Source: Streptomyces sp. V3I8
GTDB taxonomy: Bacteria > Actinomycetota > Actinomycetes > Streptomycetales > Streptomycetaceae
Assembly (NCBI RefSeq): GCF_030817535.1
Contig: NZ_JAUSZL010000002.1
Coordinates: forward strand, 4,774,001 to 4,838,000
Direction: 5' to 3'
Length of the DNA: 64,000 nt
A model generated the notes under the pieces. The model was given only the letters and a program-made list of their open reading frames with translations. It was not told the origin of the DNA and searched no databases. This document shows, piece by piece, positions 51,390 to 61,321 of this stretch. The translations under genes were made by a program, and so were the position numbers. How positions within the stretch are numbered: position 1 is the first letter of the stretch; each line of letters starts with the position of its first letter.

Positions 51390-52151
51390 ATGGGTCACTC
51401 CGTGGGACAGGTCGCCGGTTTCGCCGCGGTGACGGTGCGCACGCTGCACCACTACGACGAGATCGGCCTGCTCGTACCGAGCGGGCGCAGCCACGCGGGT
51501 CACCGGCGCTACAGCGACGCCGACCTCGACCGGCTGCAGCAGATCCTGTTCTACCGGGAGCTCGGCTTCCCGCTCGACGAGGTCGCCGCCCTGCTCGACG
51601 ACCCGGAGGCGGACCCGCGCGCACACCTGCGCCGGCAGCACGAGCTGCTGTCCGACCGGATCGAGAAACTGCGGAAGATGGCGGCGGCCGTGGAACACGC
51701 CATGGAGGCACGCACGATGGGTATCGATCTCACGCCCGAGGAGAAGTTCGAGGTCTTCGGCGACAAGGACCCCGAGGAGCACGCCGAGGAGGCCGAGCGC
51801 CGATGGGGCGGCACGGAGATGTACGCCGAGTCGCAGCGGCGGGCCGCCCGCTACACCAAGGACGACTGGCGGCGCATGCAGGCGGAGGTCGCCTCCTGGG
51901 GCGAGCGCTACGCGGCCCTCATGGAGTCCGGCGAGCCCGCCACGGGGGAGCGCGCCATGGACATGGCCGAGGAACACCGGCTGCACATCGACGTGTGGTT
52001 CTACGCGTGCGCGTACGAGATGCACCGGTGCCTGGGCGACATGTACGTGAGCGACGAGCGGTTCAAGGCGTTCTACGACTCCATGCGGCCGGGTCTCGCC
52101 GAGCACCTGAGGGACGCGATCACGGCGAACGCGGCGCGTCGGGAGGGGTAG
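51390..52151 (+). CDS. tipA: Thiopeptide-responsive MerR regulator TipA
   Basis: Predicted 253 aa, the length of S. lividans TipAL. The MerR HTH (1-70, VGQVAGFAAVTVRTLHHYDE) and dimer helix are followed by the TipAS antibiotic-binding domain (110-253). Met110 (DNA 51717) has GGAGG upstream and is the internal start giving TipAS alone. Cys214 in MHRCLGDMYVSDERF, the residue that bonds covalently with thiostrepton-like drugs, is conserved, as is Cys207. It activates its own promoter. The TipAS half differs more from the prototype than the DNA-binding half. Confidence 0.95.
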   Translation: MGHSVGQVAGFAAVTVRTLHHYDEIGLLVPSGRSHAGHRRYSDADLDRLQQILFYRELGFPLDEVAALLDDPEADPRAHLRRQHELLSDRIEKLRKMAAAVEHAMEARTMGIDLTPEEKFEVFGDKDPEEHAEEAERRWGGTEMYAESQRRAARYTKDDWRRMQAEVASWGERYAALMESGEPATGERAMDMAEEHRLHIDVWFYACAYEMHRCLGDMYVSDERFKAFYDSMRPGLAEHLRDAITANAARREG

Positions 52152-52161
52152 CGGGGTAGCG

Positions 52162-52254
52162 GTCGAGGGCCGGTAAGCCGAAGGCCGGTAAGTCGAGGGC
52201 CGGTAAGTCGAGGGCCGGTAAGGGGCGCCCGCAATGACGGGCGCCCCTTACCGG
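52162..52254. terminator. Four 15-bp tandem repeats ending in a 17-bp hairpin
   Basis: GTCGAGGGCCGGTAA-type units at 52162-52176, 52177-52191 (variant), 52192-52206, 52207-52221. The hairpin CCGGTAAGGGGCGCCCG (52215-52231) pairs perfectly with 52238-52254 around CAATGA, so its left arm starts within the last repeat. It lies between convergent tipA and ybjQ genes. Confidence 0.75.
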
Positions 52255-52277
52255 ACGGCCGCGCCGCTCCTCGTCCG

Positions 52278-52661
52278 TCACTCCTTGACCAGGACCACGG
52301 CCGTGCCGTACGCGCACACCTCGGTGCCCATGTCGGCCGCCTCCGTCACGTCGAAGCGGAACATCAGCACACCGTTGGCGCCCCGCGCCCGGGCCTGTGC
52401 GACGAGCCGCTCCATCGCCTGGTTGCGGGTCTCCACCAGGGTCCTGGTGAGGCCCTTCAGCTCGCCGCCGATCATCGACTTCAGACCCGCCCCGATCTGG
52501 CTGCCCAGATGCCTGGAGCGGACGGTCAGTCCGAAGACCTCGCCGACGACCTGCTCGACCCGGTGGCCGGGTACGTCGTTCGTCGTCACCACCAGCACGT
52601 CCGGCCGGGGGCCCTGACCGCCGCCGTACTCCTCGAGTCCCATGGATTCCTCGGTGCTCAT
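52278..52661 (-). CDS. YbjQ/UPF0145 family protein
   Basis: Predicted 127 aa. The family core VLVVTTNDVPGHRVEQVVGEVFGLTVRS and ARARGANGVLMFRFD indicate a pentameric YbjQ-like domain (sometimes called heavy-metal-binding). A short acidic/Gly N-terminus precedes it. No Cys/His metal site is obvious. It is next to tipA in other Streptomyces as well, as far as I recall. Function unknown. Confidence 0.86.
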   Translation of the reverse strand: MSTEESMGLEEYGGGQGPRPDVLVVTTNDVPGHRVEQVVGEVFGLTVRSRHLGSQIGAGLKSMIGGELKGLTRTLVETRNQAMERLVAQARARGANGVLMFRFDVTEAADMGTEVCAYGTAVVLVKE

Positions 52662-52803
52662 GGCTCACAGCTTTGTCCCAGTCGGGGCACAGTGCATCCT
52701 GTAGAGGCCGGTGGAACCTGGTCACATCATGGCGCGTTGATAACTTTGGTCGGCCACACCTGCGCCCGCCGCCGTATCCACCACCCCTCAGGAGCCCGGA
52801 ATC

Positions 52804-53844
<1,041 letters not shown>

Positions 53845-53850
53845 TTGCGC

Positions 53851-53880
53851 CGGCCCGCGCCCCTCGGGGGCGCGGGGCCG
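53851..53880. terminator. Bidirectional terminator between dedA and exporter
   Basis: CGGCCCGCGCCCC (53851-53863) pairs with 53867-53880 (one bulged G), loop TCG. Confidence 0.65.
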
Positions 53881-53922
53881 TGCCGATGTGCGGCTCCGCC
53901 GCGTGGGCGCGCTCGGCCCGTG

Positions 53923-55581
53923 TCAGAACCCGCGGGTGCGCTTCGCGGCGCGCCGCGCACCGTCCGCGACTCCCGGCAGCCGCATGAACAGCCGCGAGAT
54001 CTCCGACCCCAGGTTCATCCCGATCGCGATGGCCATCGCGAGCGCGGCCGCCTTGGTGAGCGACACCAGCCCCTTGTCGACGTCGTTCTGTGCGATGGCG
54101 AGCAGCCCGAAGTACGTGGCGGAACCGGGCAGCAGCGGCCCGATCGCGGCGGTCGTGTACGGCAGCGCGGAGGCGAACCGGTAGCGCGACATGAGTTGCC
54201 CGAACAGCCCCACGAGCCCGGCCGCCACCGCCGTCGAGGCGACCGCTGAGATCTCGCCCGCGTAGTGCATCGCGCCGTACACGCTCCACGCGACCCCGCC
54301 GTTGAGGGTCACGACCAGCACGGTCGACCGTTCCTGCTGGAGCAGCACCGCGAAGGTGAGCGTCAGGAGCATCGAGGCGGCGATCTGCCACAGCGGCCGC
54401 TCGGCGGACAGCAGGGCCGCGTCCGGATTGAGTTCGGCGCCCAGCGTCACGCCGAAGTACAGGATCACGAGCACGCCGATGACGATGCCGACGTAGAAGT
54501 ACATGACCTCCAGGAGCCGGGCGGCCGCGGTGATGTAGTAACCGGTCAGCCCGTCCTGCACCCCCGCCACCAGCGCCCGCCCGGGCAGCAGCGCGAACAG
54601 TCCGCCGGTGATCACCGCGGACGCCCGCACGTCGACGTGCGCGAGTGTGAGCGCGGCCCCCATCGCGGCGGCCGGCATCGCCGCCACCGTGAACTGGTAG
54701 AACTCCGGCAGTCCGCGCCCGGCGCACAGCCACGCCAGCCGGTCGCCCAGCATCGCGCCGACGGCCGCGGCGACGAACACGATCAGATCGCCGCCGACGA
54801 GCACGGAGGCCGCGCCCGCCAGCAGCCCGGTGGCCGCGGTGAGCACCCAGCCGCTGTACGGGTGCCGGTTGCGGCGGATCTCGGCGAGCCGCCGGTAGGA
54901 CTCCTCCAGGGACACCTCGGTCCCGTCGTCGCTGATGTCGTCGACGAGCTGGTACACGGCCGCGAGGCGCGTGTAGTCGGTGCCCCGGCGCCGGACGGTC
55001 CGCGAAGCCGAGATCGGGTCCTCGACCAGCGACGGCTGGTACGAGACGGTCAGCAGGGTGAAGGTGACGTTCGGCTCGCAGCGGTCCAGGCCGTAGGAGC
55101 GGCAGACGGCGAACATCGCCGCCTCCACGTCCTCGGCGCCCTCACCGCCCGCGAGCAGCAACTCGCCGATACGCAGGGTCAGGTCGAGGACGCGCGGCAC
55201 GGCCGGACCCTCGTCCTCCGCCTTCTGCACGGTCTCGGGCACGGGCCGCTCGGCGACCGGCATCCGCAGCATCGTGCGCATCCGGTCCTGCCAGGGGGCG
55301 TCCTTGACGAGGTCGACGCGCGGGACACCGCCGGGCGGCGTGAAGGCGGGCGGGGCGTGCTTGGCGCTGTACGTCCGCGGTGTGCTGAACGCCGAACCCC
55401 CGGACTCGGCGGCGGGTGTCTGCGCAAGGACGCCGAACCCCTTCGGGAGGGCGAACTCCGACGTCGTCGACGCCTCCTCCTCGACCGGCGGGGCCTGCGC
55501 CCTCACACCGCTCGGCGGGATGAAGGCGCTGCGCGCCTCGTCCGACTGCGGCTTGCGGTCCTCGACCTCCGGCTCCGACAC
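53923..55581 (-). CDS. ThrE-type threonine/serine exporter family protein
   Basis: Predicted 552 aa. The N-terminal 130 aa are soluble and low-complexity (Pro/Ala/Ser). The ThrE N-half (RVLDLTLRIGELLLAGGEGAEDVEAAM, a conserved cytoplasmic motif) is followed by about 10 membrane helices covering both ThrE halves in one protein, as in Corynebacterium ThrE. It exports threonine or serine by analogy. GTG at 55581 has GGGAG 6 nt upstream; the frame is open to 55635. It lies downstream of ppa on the same strand but behind a terminator. Confidence 0.85.
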   Translation of the reverse strand: MSEPEVEDRKPQSDEARSAFIPPSGVRAQAPPVEEEASTTSEFALPKGFGVLAQTPAAESGGSAFSTPRTYSAKHAPPAFTPPGGVPRVDLVKDAPWQDRMRTMLRMPVAERPVPETVQKAEDEGPAVPRVLDLTLRIGELLLAGGEGAEDVEAAMFAVCRSYGLDRCEPNVTFTLLTVSYQPSLVEDPISASRTVRRRGTDYTRLAAVYQLVDDISDDGTEVSLEESYRRLAEIRRNRHPYSGWVLTAATGLLAGAASVLVGGDLIVFVAAAVGAMLGDRLAWLCAGRGLPEFYQFTVAAMPAAAMGAALTLAHVDVRASAVITGGLFALLPGRALVAGVQDGLTGYYITAAARLLEVMYFYVGIVIGVLVILYFGVTLGAELNPDAALLSAERPLWQIAASMLLTLTFAVLLQQERSTVLVVTLNGGVAWSVYGAMHYAGEISAVASTAVAAGLVGLFGQLMSRYRFASALPYTTAAIGPLLPGSATYFGLLAIAQNDVDKGLVSLTKAAALAMAIAIGMNLGSEISRLFMRLPGVADGARRAAKRTRGF

Positions 55582-55640
55582 CCACTGCTCCCGAACTCGC
55601 ACTTCCGGTACGCCCCAGTATGCGCACCGGCACACAAAAC

Positions 55641-55673
55641 GGGCCGCGCGACCCCATGGAGGTCACGCGGCCC
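55641..55673 (-). terminator. ppa terminator
   Basis: 13-bp arms (55641-55653, 55661-55673; one mismatch) with loop sequence CCATGGA. On the minus strand the stem is followed by GTTTTGTG, a real T-tract. Confidence 0.75.
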
Positions 55674-55691
55674 GCAGGACACAAGGGGGGA

Positions 55692-56183
55692 TCAGTGTCC
55701 GCCCTTCTCCTTCAGACGCTTGTACGACCGCTCGATCTCGGCCTCGGCGTCCGTACGGCCGACCCAGTTGGCACCCTCGACGGACTTGCCGGGCTCCAGG
55801 TCCTTGTAGACCTCGAAGAAGTGCTGGATCTCCAGCCGGTCGAACTCCGACACGTGGTGGATGTCCCGCAGGTGCTCCACACGCGGGTCGTGCGCGGGGA
55901 CGCACAGCAGCTTGTCGTCGCCGCCGGCCTCGTCCGTCATACGGAACATGCCGATCGTGCGGCACTGGATGAGGCAGCCCGGGAAGGTCGGCTCGTCCAG
56001 GATGACCAGCGCGTCCAGCGGGTCGCCGTCCTCGCCGAGGGTGTTCTCGACGAAGCCGTAGTCGGCCGGATAACTGGTCGAGGTGAAGAGGCGACGGTCC
56101 AGACGGATCCGACCGGTCTCGTGGTCCACCTCGTACTTGTTCCGTGAACCCTTCGGAATCTCGATCGTGACGTCGAACTCCAC
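55692..56183 (-). CDS. ppa: Soluble inorganic pyrophosphatase
   Basis: Predicted 163 aa family I enzyme splitting pyrophosphate to phosphate in the cytosol. The active-site signature DGDPLDALV and [11 protein letters not shown] are intact. The start is GTG at 56183, which has GGAGGAGCC upstream and gives the [13 protein letters not shown]-terminus usual for Streptomyces; ATG at 56198 is in frame but would place the ribosome site inside the gene. Divergent from dacB. Confidence 0.95.
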   Translation of the reverse strand: MEFDVTIEIPKGSRNKYEVDHETGRIRLDRRLFTSTSYPADYGFVENTLGEDGDPLDALVILDEPTFPGCLIQCRTIGMFRMTDEAGGDDKLLCVPAHDPRVEHLRDIHHVSEFDRLEIQHFFEVYKDLEPGKSVEGANWVGRTDAEAEIERSYKRLKEKGGH

Positions 56184-56268
56184 CGGTGGCTCCTCCATGA
56201 TCAGCACATAGTTCTGGTGGTTAAGTGTCCCTCACGCAGGTGTGTGATCGCGAAAGGGGCTGGTGGTC

Positions 56269-57879
56269 GTGCCGGAGCTGAGGGCCTGGCGGGCCGCGAG
56301 ACCGCATGTGGCGCGGGTCGCGCGATCCGTGGGACCACGACTCGTACGGGTCGCGGAGGCCGTGAAGCCGCCGCTCGTCCGGGCCTCGGAAGCGGTGAAG
56401 CCGCCGCTGGCCCGGGCGGCAGGAGCCGTGAAACCGCTGGTCAAGCGGCCGTCGACCGTGCAGTTCACGACGGGCGCCGCCACCCTCGGACTCGTCGTGG
56501 CGGCCACCGTGGTGACCGTGGCCGGACCCTGGGACTCCACCGGCCAGCGTACGGCGGAGCGGGACTGGGCCGCATCGCGGGAGCGCACAGGTGGCACAGA
56601 TCACGGCCGGGTGCCCGGCACGTCCGGAAAGGAGCCGGCGCCCGCACCCAGCGCCGCGTCCGTGCTCGTCAGTGTCGGCGCGGCCGTGGGCTCCGTGCCG
56701 TCGCCCAGTGAGAAGGCCCTGGCGAACGTCCTGGGGCCGCTGCTCGACGACCCCGCGCTGGGCACCGACCGCGCCGGCGCCGTCGTCGACCTGGCCACCG
56801 GCAAGCGCCTCTACGGCAAGGGCGCGGACGACGCGCTGACCCCGGCCTCCACCACGAAGATCGCCACGGCCGTCGCGGCGCTCACCGCGGCCGGCGCGGA
56901 CCACCGCATCGCGACCAGGGCGGTCCTGGAACCGGGCACCGAGGAGGTCGTCCTCGTCGGCGGCGGCGATCCCACCCTGACCGCCCGCAAGGACGCCGAC
57001 GGCAACGCGAGCCTGCGCGCCCTCGCCGACGACACGGCCCGCGCCCTCGCGTCCCGCAAGGGCGGCCGGGTGACCCTCTCGTACGACACGTCGCTGTACG
57101 CGGGCTCCACCACGCACCCCATCGGCCCCAACACCAATCTGGCCCCGGTCACCGCCCTGATGGCCGACGAGGGCCGCCTGAACGATTCTTCCAGCGGTCC
57201 CGCGAACCGCAGTGAGGACCCGGCGGGCGACGCGGCCCGGAAGTTCGCCGACCTCCTGCACGAGCGGGGCGTCGAGACCACGGTCCCGGGCAGGTCGAAG
57301 GCGTCCGACCGCGCGAAGACCCTCGCCACCGTCCAGTCCCCGCCCCTGTCCGCGCTGGTCGAGCGCATGCTGACCAGCAGCGACAACGACATCGCCGAGG
57401 CCCTCGCCCGGCAGACCGCCCTCGCCGCGGGCGAACCGGTGAGCTTCAAGGGCGGCGGTACCGCCGTCCGCGAGCAGCTGAAGAAGCTGGACCTGCCGCT
57501 CAAGGGCGTCAGGTTCGCGGACGGCAGCGGGCTGGACCGGGCGGACAAGCTCACCGCGGACCTGCTCACCGCCCTGCTGGCCGAGGCCGCCGACCCGGAC
57601 CGCCCGGAACTGCGCCCGGTCCTCACCGGCCTGCCCGTCGCCGGCTTCACCGGCACCCTCAGCAAGCGGTACGCGGACCGGCCCGGCACCGGCGTCGTAC
57701 GCGCCAAGACGGGCACCCTGACCGGCGTGCACACCCTCGCGGGCACGGTCGTGGACACCGAGGGCCGCCTGCTGGCCTTCGCCTTCCTGACCGAGTCCGA
57801 CCCGCCCGCGAACCCGGCGACCGCCCAGCAGGGGCTGGACGAGCTGGCCTCCACCCTGGCGACCTGCGGCTGCGACTAG
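56269..57879 (+). CDS. dacB: D-alanyl-D-alanine carboxypeptidase / PBP4 (S13)
   Basis: Predicted 536 aa. All PBP motifs are present: SxxK at Ser194 (ASTTKIA), SDN (TSSDNDIAEA) and KTG (RAKTGTLTG). It trims or cleaves peptidoglycan cross-links outside the membrane. The N-terminus is unusual: a basic cytoplasmic stretch with three repeats of AVKPPL(V/A)RA before one membrane helix (about 65-88), then a Ser/Pro linker. GTG at 56269 has AAAGGGG 9 nt upstream; GTG at 56263 is too close. It is followed by a long hairpin. Confidence 0.92.
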   Translation: MPELRAWRAARPHVARVARSVGPRLVRVAEAVKPPLVRASEAVKPPLARAAGAVKPLVKRPSTVQFTTGAATLGLVVAATVVTVAGPWDSTGQRTAERDWAASRERTGGTDHGRVPGTSGKEPAPAPSAASVLVSVGAAVGSVPSPSEKALANVLGPLLDDPALGTDRAGAVVDLATGKRLYGKGADDALTPASTTKIATAVAALTAAGADHRIATRAVLEPGTEEVVLVGGGDPTLTARKDADGNASLRALADDTARALASRKGGRVTLSYDTSLYAGSTTHPIGPNTNLAPVTALMADEGRLNDSSSGPANRSEDPAGDAARKFADLLHERGVETTVPGRSKASDRAKTLATVQSPPLSALVERMLTSSDNDIAEALARQTALAAGEPVSFKGGGTAVREQLKKLDLPLKGVRFADGSGLDRADKLTADLLTALLAEAADPDRPELRPVLTGLPVAGFTGTLSKRYADRPGTGVVRAKTGTLTGVHTLAGTVVDTEGRLLAFAFLTESDPPANPATAQQGLDELASTLATCGCD

Positions 57880-57923
57880 GGCGTCCGCCGGAGAAAGCCG
57901 CCTGCGGGCCGGCGGAGGCTGAT

Positions 57924-57998
57924 CGCGCAGTTCCCCGCGCCCCCGAAGCGGTGCTGCACCCCAGCCTCCGGGCTTTCGGGGGCGCGGGGAACTGCGCG
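57924..57998. terminator. 24-bp perfect inverted repeat after dacB
   Basis: Arms 57924-57947 and 57975-57998 are exact complements containing GCAGTTCCCCGCGCCCC, with a 27-nt loop. This sequence is familiar as a dispersed hairpin repeat in Streptomyces chromosomes. It is probably a terminator here. Confidence 0.8.
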
Positions 57999-58054
57999 CC
58001 CGGCCACGACGCACCCGCACGCGACCCACAACCGGGCACCCCCACGGTCCACCC

Positions 58055-58084
58055 CTGCCAACAGCGGCAGCGCTCACGTACGGT
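58055..58084 (+). promoter_or_regulatory. Leaderless promoter of the DUF2342 gene
   Basis: CTGCCA (58055-58060), 18 bp, TACGGT (58079-58084), then 7 nt to ATG at 58092. No ribosome site is seen. Confidence 0.5.
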
Positions 58085-58091
58085 TGACGGC

Positions 58092-59228
58092 ATGAGCATC
58101 CGTGGTGCGGAGATGGTCGACTGGAATCTCGCGGTGGCGACCGCGACCCGGCTCGTACGACCGGGCCCGGAGGTGAGCCGCGACGAGGCCCGGGCCGTCG
58201 TCGCCGAGCTGCGCAGGCATGCCAAGGCGTCGGAGGAACACGTCCGCGCGTTCACGCGGATGGGCGGGGGCGACCTGCACGACACCCCCGTCCTCGTCGT
58301 GGACCGCCCGGGCTGGGTGCGGGCGAACGTCGCCGGGTTCCGGGAGGTGCTCAAACCGCTGCTCGACAAGATGCAGGAACGTCGCGGCAGTTCCCCCGGC
58401 GGAGCCGTCCTCGGAGCCGTCGGCGGCAAGGTCACCGGCGTCGAGCTGGGCATGCTGCTGTCCTTCCTGTCCTCCCGGGTCCTCGGCCAGTACGAGACGT
58501 TCGCCCCGGCCAGCGCCGAGCTCCCGGCCGGCGGCCCGCCCGGCGCGCCGAACGGCGGCGGCAGGCTCCTCCTGGTGGCGCCGAACATCGTGCACGTGGA
58601 GCGCGAACTCGACGTCCAGCCGCACGACTTCAGGCTCTGGGTCTGCCTCCACGAGGAGACCCACCGCACGCAGTTCACGGCCGTGCCCTGGCTGCGCGAC
58701 CACCTGGAGGGCGAGATCCAGTCGTTCCTGGGGGAGACCGAGGTCGACCCCATGACCGTCCTGGAACGCGTCCGCGAGGCCGCCCAGTCCCTGGCCGGCA
58801 ACCGCCCCGAGGGCGAGGACGGCGACGAGGGGCGCTCCCTCGTCGAGATCGTGCAGACCCCCGCCCAGCGCGAGATCCTCGCCCGGCTCACCGCGGTGAT
58901 GTCCCTCCTGGAGGGACACGCCGACTTCGTGATGGACGGCGTCGGCCCGGCGGTGGTCCCGTCCGTCGCCGAGATCCGCGAGAAGTTCCAGCAGCGGCGC
59001 GCCCGCGGCGCCTCCCGCCTCGACCTCGCCCTGCGCAAGCTGCTCGGCCTCGACGCCAAGCTGCGCCAGTACCGGGACGGCGAGCGCTTCGTCCGCGCGG
59101 TCGTGGACGAGGTCGGCATGGACGGCTTCAACCGCGTGTGGACCTCGCCGAACACCCTCCCCACCAAGTCGGAGATCGCCAAACCGGCGGACTGGGTCGC
59201 GCGGGTGCACCGTAGGGCGGAGTCGTGA
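58092..59228 (+). CDS. Zinc-dependent metalloprotease, DUF2342
   Basis: Predicted 378 aa. The zinc motif HEETH (LWVCLHEETHRTQF) is followed by a downstream acidic ligand region MSLLEGHADFVMDGVG. This actinomycete-specific family lies next to dacB, tilS and hpt in Mycobacterium too, where some members carry a coenzyme-F420-associated label. Substrate unknown. It has no signal peptide, so it is cytosolic. Confidence 0.9.
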   Translation: MSIRGAEMVDWNLAVATATRLVRPGPEVSRDEARAVVAELRRHAKASEEHVRAFTRMGGGDLHDTPVLVVDRPGWVRANVAGFREVLKPLLDKMQERRGSSPGGAVLGAVGGKVTGVELGMLLSFLSSRVLGQYETFAPASAELPAGGPPGAPNGGGRLLLVAPNIVHVERELDVQPHDFRLWVCLHEETHRTQFTAVPWLRDHLEGEIQSFLGETEVDPMTVLERVREAAQSLAGNRPEGEDGDEGRSLVEIVQTPAQREILARLTAVMSLLEGHADFVMDGVGPAVVPSVAEIREKFQQRRARGASRLDLALRKLLGLDAKLRQYRDGERFVRAVVDEVGMDGFNRVWTSPNTLPTKSEIAKPADWVARVHRRAES

Positions 59229-59400
59229 GCTGAATCCGGCCGACGGCAGGTGAACGCCTCTTCAATCACCCGTCCGAGGGACCGTGGGGCACGGGTAGGC
59301 GTGCAATGCTCGGGGAACCGCCCGGCTCTGTCACCATCGACACACTCTGAGTGACCGAACCCGGGCTCACCCCCCGACAATTTCATGAAGGGAACCGGAC

Positions 59401-60441
59401 ATGGGTCCCCATCCTGCGGTCGCGGCGATACGCCTGGCGGTCCGCCGCGTACTCCACGACGTCCTGACCGACCACGCCCCGGCGTACACCCCGGACCGCG
59501 CCTCCGACGCGCCCTCGCGCGCGCCGCTCGTCCTCGTCGCGTGCTCCGGCGGCGCCGACTCCATGGCGCTCGCCTCCGCCCTCGCCTTCGAAGCGCCGAA
59601 ACTCGGCATCCGCGCCGGCGGCGTCACCGTGGACCACGGGCTGCAGAGCGGCTCCGACCTGCGCGCCGACGAGGTCGTCCTGCGGCTCACCGAGCTGGGC
59701 CTCGGGCCCGCCGAGGCGGTCGCGGTCACCGTCGGCCGGGAGGGCGGCCCCGAAGCGGCCGCCCGGGACGCCCGGTACGCCGCGCTGGACGCCACCGCCG
59801 AGCGGCACGGCGCCGCCGCGGTCCTGCTCGGCCACACCCGCGACGACCAGGCCGAGACCGTCCTGCTGGGCCTCGCCCGGGGCTCAGGGACGCGCTCGCT
59901 GTCCGGTATGGCCGCCGTCTCCGGGGGGCCGGGCGCCGCCCGCCGCTACCGCCGCCCGTTCCTGCACCTGGACCGGCAGACCGCCCGCAAGGCCTGCATG
60001 GTCCAGTCGCTGCCCGTCTGGGACGACCCGCACAACGCCGACCCGGCGTACACCCGCTCCCGGCTGCGCCACGAAGGGCTGCCCGCCCTGGAGAAGGCGC
60101 TCGGCAAGGGTGTCGTGGAGGCCCTCGCGCGGACGGCCCAGCTGTCCCGCGACGACGCCGACGCGCTCGACGCCTGGGCCGGCCGGGCCGAGGCCTCCGT
60201 ACGCGACGCGGCGGGCCTCCTGGAGTGCGCCAAGCTGTACGCCCTGCCGCCCGCCGTACGCCGCCGCGTCCTGCGCCGTGCCGCCATCGAGGCCGGGGCG
60301 CCCGCCGGATCGCTGTTCGCCCGGCACGTCGAGGAGATCGACCGGCTGATCACCGGCTGGCGCGGCCAGGGGGCCATCAACCTCCCGGGCAGAGTGGTCG
60401 CCCGGCGGCAGGGTGGCAGACTGGTGATTCGGCAAGGCTGA
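59401..60441 (+). CDS. tilS: tRNA(Ile)-lysidine synthetase
   Basis: Predicted 346 aa. The PP-loop SGGADSMAL binds ATP. The enzyme attaches lysine to C34 of tRNA-Ile(CAU) so that it reads [20 protein letters not shown] and the [17 protein letters not shown] segment are family markers, and the C-terminal domain is short, as usual in actinomycetes. GAAGGGA precedes ATG. First gene of a tilS-hpt-ftsH-folE series. Confidence 0.94.
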   Translation: MGPHPAVAAIRLAVRRVLHDVLTDHAPAYTPDRASDAPSRAPLVLVACSGGADSMALASALAFEAPKLGIRAGGVTVDHGLQSGSDLRADEVVLRLTELGLGPAEAVAVTVGREGGPEAAARDARYAALDATAERHGAAAVLLGHTRDDQAETVLLGLARGSGTRSLSGMAAVSGGPGAARRYRRPFLHLDRQTARKACMVQSLPVWDDPHNADPAYTRSRLRHEGLPALEKALGKGVVEALARTAQLSRDDADALDAWAGRAEASVRDAAGLLECAKLYALPPAVRRRVLRRAAIEAGAPAGSLFARHVEEIDRLITGWRGQGAINLPGRVVARRQGGRLVIRQG

Positions 60442-60445
60442 AGAG

Positions 60446-60505
60446 GAGTCGCCCCACGGGCGGCGACTCTCCCGGCGGGCAACCCCTCCGGGAGGCGGCG
60501 CCTCC
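60446..60505 (+). terminator. Two hairpins between tilS and hpt
   Basis: GAGTCGCC/GGCGACTC (60446-60453, 60462-60469) and GGAGGC/GCCTCC (60491-60496, 60500-60505) are present. They could attenuate or process the polycistronic message. Confidence 0.4.
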
Positions 60506-60547
60506 GTGAGGAGGGCCGGGAAGCAGCCGGTGGGACGACCGAAAGTG

Positions 60548-61108
60548 ATGCGGGTGGACGCGAAAGACCTGGGCACCGACCTCAAGTCGGTGCTCATCAC
60601 CAAGGAAGAGATCGACGCGAAGCTGGCCGAGCTGGCCGCGAAGATCGACGCGGAGTACGCGGGCAAGGACCTGCTGATCGTCGGTGTCCTCAAGGGCGCG
60701 GTGATGGTCATGGCGGACCTGGCGCGGGCCCTGTCCACCCCCGTCACCATGGACTGGATGGCCGTGTCCTCGTACGGCGCGGGCACCCAGTCCTCCGGAG
60801 TGGTGCGGATCCTCAAGGACCTCGACACCGACATCAAGGGCAAGCACGTCCTCATCGTCGAGGACATCATCGACTCCGGCCTGACGCTGTCCTGGCTGAT
60901 CTCCAACCTGGGTTCCCGCGAGCCCGCGTCCCTCAAGGTGTGCACGCTGCTGCGCAAGCCCGAGGCCGCGAAGGTGTCGATCGACGTGGAGTGGGTCGGC
61001 TTCGACATCCCGAACGAGTTCGTCATCGGGTACGGCCTCGACTACGCCGAGAAGTACCGGAACCTTCCGTTCGTCGGTACGCTCGCGCCCCACGTCTACG
61101 GCGGCTGA
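60548..61108 (+). CDS. hpt: Hypoxanthine phosphoribosyltransferase
   Basis: Predicted 186 aa. It salvages hypoxanthine and guanine using PRPP. The PRPP site [14 protein letters not shown] and the flexible loop [11 protein letters not shown] are intact. ATG at 60548 gives the family N-terminus MRVDAKD; the frame is open to 60506. Lies between tilS and ftsH, as in most Gram-positive bacteria. Confidence 0.95.
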   Translation: MRVDAKDLGTDLKSVLITKEEIDAKLAELAAKIDAEYAGKDLLIVGVLKGAVMVMADLARALSTPVTMDWMAVSSYGAGTQSSGVVRILKDLDTDIKGKHVLIVEDIIDSGLTLSWLISNLGSREPASLKVCTLLRKPEAAKVSIDVEWVGFDIPNEFVIGYGLDYAEKYRNLPFVGTLAPHVYGG

Positions 61109-61321
61109 GGCACTCCGAACGGGTGACGTCCCGCCCGCGGGGGTGCGACCTCCGCGGGACGACCGGGAACCCCAGCGGCTCCAGCGCCGTTGGAGCACAT
61201 GTGGACGGGGTCTGTCAGCCGGACCGTGCAGCCTCGGGCGACAATGCTGGGGTACCGTCCGAATAACAGTCTTATCAAACTCACTATGGCAGGAGGGACG
61301 GGGCGGCACCGCTCCGTATGG

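Noticed and set aside
52162..52221. Regular 15-bp repeats resembling a tiny CRISPR array
   Set aside because: The units are directly adjacent with no spacers, no cas genes are present, and the last unit is part of a terminator.
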